NCBI RefSeq assembly: GCF_051668705.1
Contig: NZ_CP196351.1
Location: 2,542,001 to 2,606,000 of the forward strand
Length of the DNA: 64,000 nucleotides
From: Alterisphingorhabdus sp051668705
GTDB taxonomy: Bacteria > Pseudomonadota > Alphaproteobacteria > Sphingomonadales > Sphingomonadaceae
Direction of reading: 5' to 3'
Position numbers and translations under genes: made by a program. How positions within the stretch are numbered: position 1 is the first letter of the stretch; every line of letters starts with the position of its first letter. Below the pieces are notes generated by a model. The model did not search any database and was not told where the DNA came from. It saw only the letters and a list, made by a program, of their open reading frames with translations. This document shows positions 62,382 through 64,000 of this stretch, piece by piece.

Positions 62382-62927
62382 ATGATTGCATTAATTACAG
62401 AAAATTGGTTCGTATTCCTGCTGGCCTTTATCTTTGGTTTGGCAACAGGTTGGTGGATTTGGGCGCGTTATAGCGCCGAAGCAGAAGCACAAACACCTGT
62501 TCTAGAGCCTGTAGCAGAGCCAGTGCCTGCACCAAAGATCGAGCCGGAGCCTGTCCGCGATGAATTGAAAGTCGACAATCTAGCCAAGGCCGAAGCCAAT
62601 CCGGTTGCAGCCGCCGCTGCACCCATTGCGGTTGCAGCAGTGCCAGAAGGTAAGCCGAAAATCGCCGCTGCGGTTGGTGAACCCGATGATCTGCGCCAGA
62701 TTAAAGGTGTCGGGCCAAAGCTCAACACCCTGCTAAACTCTTTGGGTGTCAGCCGCTTTGACCAAATCGCCGCATGGGGTGAGGCAGATATTGCCGAAGT
62801 TGATGGCCATTTGGGCAGCTTCAAAGGCCGTATCAGCCGCGACAATTGGGTCGATCAGGCAGGATATCTTGCCAAAGCAGACATTGCAGGCTTTGAAGCC
62901 AAATATGGCAAGATGCTGAAAAACTGA
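62382..62927 (+). CDS. Membrane-anchored helix-hairpin-helix protein, 181 aa
   Basis: An N-terminal TM helix ('WFVFLLAFIFGLATGWWIW') leads to a Pro/Ala/Glu-rich linker (about 30-100). The C-terminus is a helix-hairpin-helix domain, 'LRQIKGVGPKLNTLLNSLG' then 'VSRFDQIAAWGEADI', with the closing 'GRISRDNWVDQAGYLA' typical of the HhH domain fused to NADH-quinone oxidoreductase or ribosomal-type proteins. Orientation of the C-domain is probably cytoplasmic. Binding of DNA or of a protein partner is possible; the role is unknown. Confidence 0.88.
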   Translation: MIALITENWFVFLLAFIFGLATGWWIWARYSAEAEAQTPVLEPVAEPVPAPKIEPEPVRDELKVDNLAKAEANPVAAAAAPIAVAAVPEGKPKIAAAVGEPDDLRQIKGVGPKLNTLLNSLGVSRFDQIAAWGEADIAEVDGHLGSFKGRISRDNWVDQAGYLAKADIAGFEAKYGKMLKN

Positions 62928-62974
62928 TCAGCAAATACAGCCATTTAGCGGCGTGATTTTGAGGCAAGAATATT

Positions 62975-63757
62975 ATGCGGCTAAATGACAAATCGGCTGT
63001 AATTACCGGTGGCGCACGTGGCATCGGTCTGGCCATTGCGAGGCGCTTTCTTGACGAAGGCGCCTCTGTCATTCTGACAGATAAGGATGATGATTGCGGC
63101 ACCGATATGGCCAACACTCTTGGCTGTGATTATCGCCATCTTGATGTTGCCGACGAGTCCGCGTGGAGCGCATTGGAGCGTGACGTGCCTGCCATAGACA
63201 TCATGGTCAATAATGCGGGTGTAACCGGCTTTGAAGAGGGCATGGTATCGCACGACCCAGAGAATGCCGCGCTTGAACACTGGCGCGCGGTCCACGCCGT
63301 TAATCTGGACGGCACATTTCTGGGCTGCCGCTATGCCATCCGCGCGATGAAGGCCAAAGGCGAAGGCGCTATCATCAACATTTCATCACGTTCCGGCATG
63401 GTAGGCATCCCCGCTGCAGCGGCCTATGCCAGCTCCAAAGCAGCCATTCGCAACCATAGCAAATCGGTCGCGCTCTATTGCGCGCAACAGGGCTGGAATA
63501 TCCGCTGTAATAGCGTTCACCCCGCGGCCATCCTGACACCAATGTGGGAGCCTATGCTGGGCAGCGGGCCGGAGCGCGACGCAAATAAGGCGGCATTTGT
63601 GGCCGATACGCCGATGAAAAGATTTGGTGAACCCGAAGAGGTTGCCGCTATCTGCGCCATGCTGGCCAGCGATGAAGCAGCCTATATTACAGGCAGCGAA
63701 TTCACCATTGATGGCGGACTGCTGGCCGGATCGGCAGCTTCACCGACGCAGGAATAG
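62975..63757 (+). CDS. SDR-family oxidoreductase, 260 aa
   Basis: The classical short-chain dehydrogenase motifs are all present: cofactor site 'TGGARGIGLAIAR' (about 11-23), 'MVNNAGVTG', catalytic Ser in 'NISSRSGMVG', and Tyr/Lys in 'AYASSKAAIRNH'. 'HPAAILTPMW' follows the substrate loop. An acidic residue after the second strand ('LTDKDDD') suggests NAD+ preference. It resembles 3-beta or 7-alpha hydroxysteroid/cyclohexanol dehydrogenases, but substrate cannot be assigned. Confidence 0.94.
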   Translation: MRLNDKSAVITGGARGIGLAIARRFLDEGASVILTDKDDDCGTDMANTLGCDYRHLDVADESAWSALERDVPAIDIMVNNAGVTGFEEGMVSHDPENAALEHWRAVHAVNLDGTFLGCRYAIRAMKAKGEGAIINISSRSGMVGIPAAAAYASSKAAIRNHSKSVALYCAQQGWNIRCNSVHPAAILTPMWEPMLGSGPERDANKAAFVADTPMKRFGEPEEVAAICAMLASDEAAYITGSEFTIDGGLLAGSAASPTQE

Positions 63758-63816
63758 TAACCACAAAAGTCTTGCTATGATATCATACCCCCATCAGCGT
63801 TGAGATCATTCCCTAA

Positions 63817-64000
63817 TTACGAGACAAAAAACCTCGCCATACTGATATAATAAGATTCTAGCGCCTTGCCGTCTTTGCCTATTGCAGGAGTAAATCGGCT
63901 ATTTTGTAATATCTCTCGGCAAACATCTTTATAAAAGTTTCGTGCCAATTTCCCCGGCTCGGTTATGCAATCGCGCGCTCTGCCTGACTTGTCCACGATC
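63817..64000 (-). CDS. TonB C-terminal-domain protein, 5' part beyond window
   Basis: The minus-strand frame entering from the right edge ends with TAA at 63817. It reads 'VDKSGRARDCI', a Leu/Arg stretch with a second Cys in 'VCREILQNSRFTPAIGKDG', and 'KALESYYISMARFFVS'. The pattern of a Gly-Arg-x-x-x-Cys turn followed by Cys-x10-Pro-Ala and Asp-Gly fits the periplasmic domain of sphingomonad TonB-family energy transducers. About 60 residues are visible; the rest is outside. Confidence 0.6.
   Translation of the reverse strand, partial: IVDKSGRARDCITEPGKLARNFYKDVCREILQNSRFTPAIGKDGKALESYYISMARFFVS

Noticed and set aside
1..64000. CRISPR arrays, rRNA operons, insertion sequences
   Set aside because: I saw no regularly spaced repeats, rRNA signatures or transposase genes on either strand. 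The only mobile-DNA enzymes are the two tyrosine recombinases and one serine recombinase.

Overview
The window comes from an alphaproteobacterium, most likely a marine or freshwater member of the Sphingomonadales. The signs are large TonB-dependent receptors with sphingomonad-style signal peptides and TonB boxes, a GapR/DUF2312 protein, the order yebC-ruvC-ruvA-ruvB-ybgC-tolQRAB-pal, a DUF2093 gene beside xseA, and a FnrL-type regulator. This assignment is inferred from gene content; there is no rRNA gene to confirm it.

Bases 1 to about 15.85 kb are a stacked integration site. A first element enters from the left and ends with a tyrosine integrase cut by the window edge (1-1090). Next to it lies the 3' half of a tRNA-Arg(CCG) gene (1313-1359). 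A second element of about 14.4 kb follows, bounded by a perfect 18-bp direct repeat of the tRNA 3' end (1343-1360 and 15709-15726). It carries a 575-aa tyrosine integrase, an excisionase-like HTH protein, a Rep_trans-like replication protein, a small membrane protein translationally coupled to an HU protein with an RGG-type tail, a serine recombinase, an XRE regulator divergent from a lipoprotein, a DUF488 protein, and a type I restriction-modification operon. That operon has a NucS-like nuclease gene inserted between hsdM and hsdS (hsdM, nuclease, hsdS, hsdR). A slightly degenerate tRNA-Leu(CAG) gene lies just behind hsdR. The left part of the element is visibly AT-richer than the chromosome.

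From about 15.86 kb the sequence reads as chromosome. First come a membrane GGDEF cyclase, a type IIG restriction-modification enzyme with a small zinc-ribbon partner, an M14 carboxypeptidase with two DUF4136 lipoproteins, galE, rpmJ (bL36), a HAD hydrolase, an MFS transporter and pyruvate kinase. From 28.3 to 37.9 kb runs a housekeeping block: gapR-like, ybjQ-like, yebC, ruvC, a DUF2183 phosphatase, ruvA, ruvB, ybgC, tolQ, tolR, tolA, tolB and pal (Holliday-junction resolution followed by the envelope-constriction Tol-Pal machine).

The 38-56 kb part is envelope and stress biology: an M16 protease, a penicillin-acylase-family Ntn hydrolase divergent from a FnrL-type regulator, a small membrane gene preceded by an FNR-like palindrome, clpB, two large TonB-dependent receptors and an M23 peptidase. 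The end of the window holds DUF2093, xseA and purD (the last two divergent with interlocking start codons), a vWA lipoprotein with a TonB-plug-like N-terminus, an OmpA/BON protein followed by a 31-aa membrane microprotein and a membrane-anchored helix-hairpin-helix protein, an SDR oxidoreductase, and the C-terminus of a TonB-like protein running off the right edge.

Several genes are too short for simple ORF calling or are cut by the window edges. These are the partial integrase, rpmJ, the 31-aa membrane protein, the tRNA pieces and the partial TonB-like gene; they were read directly from the sequence.
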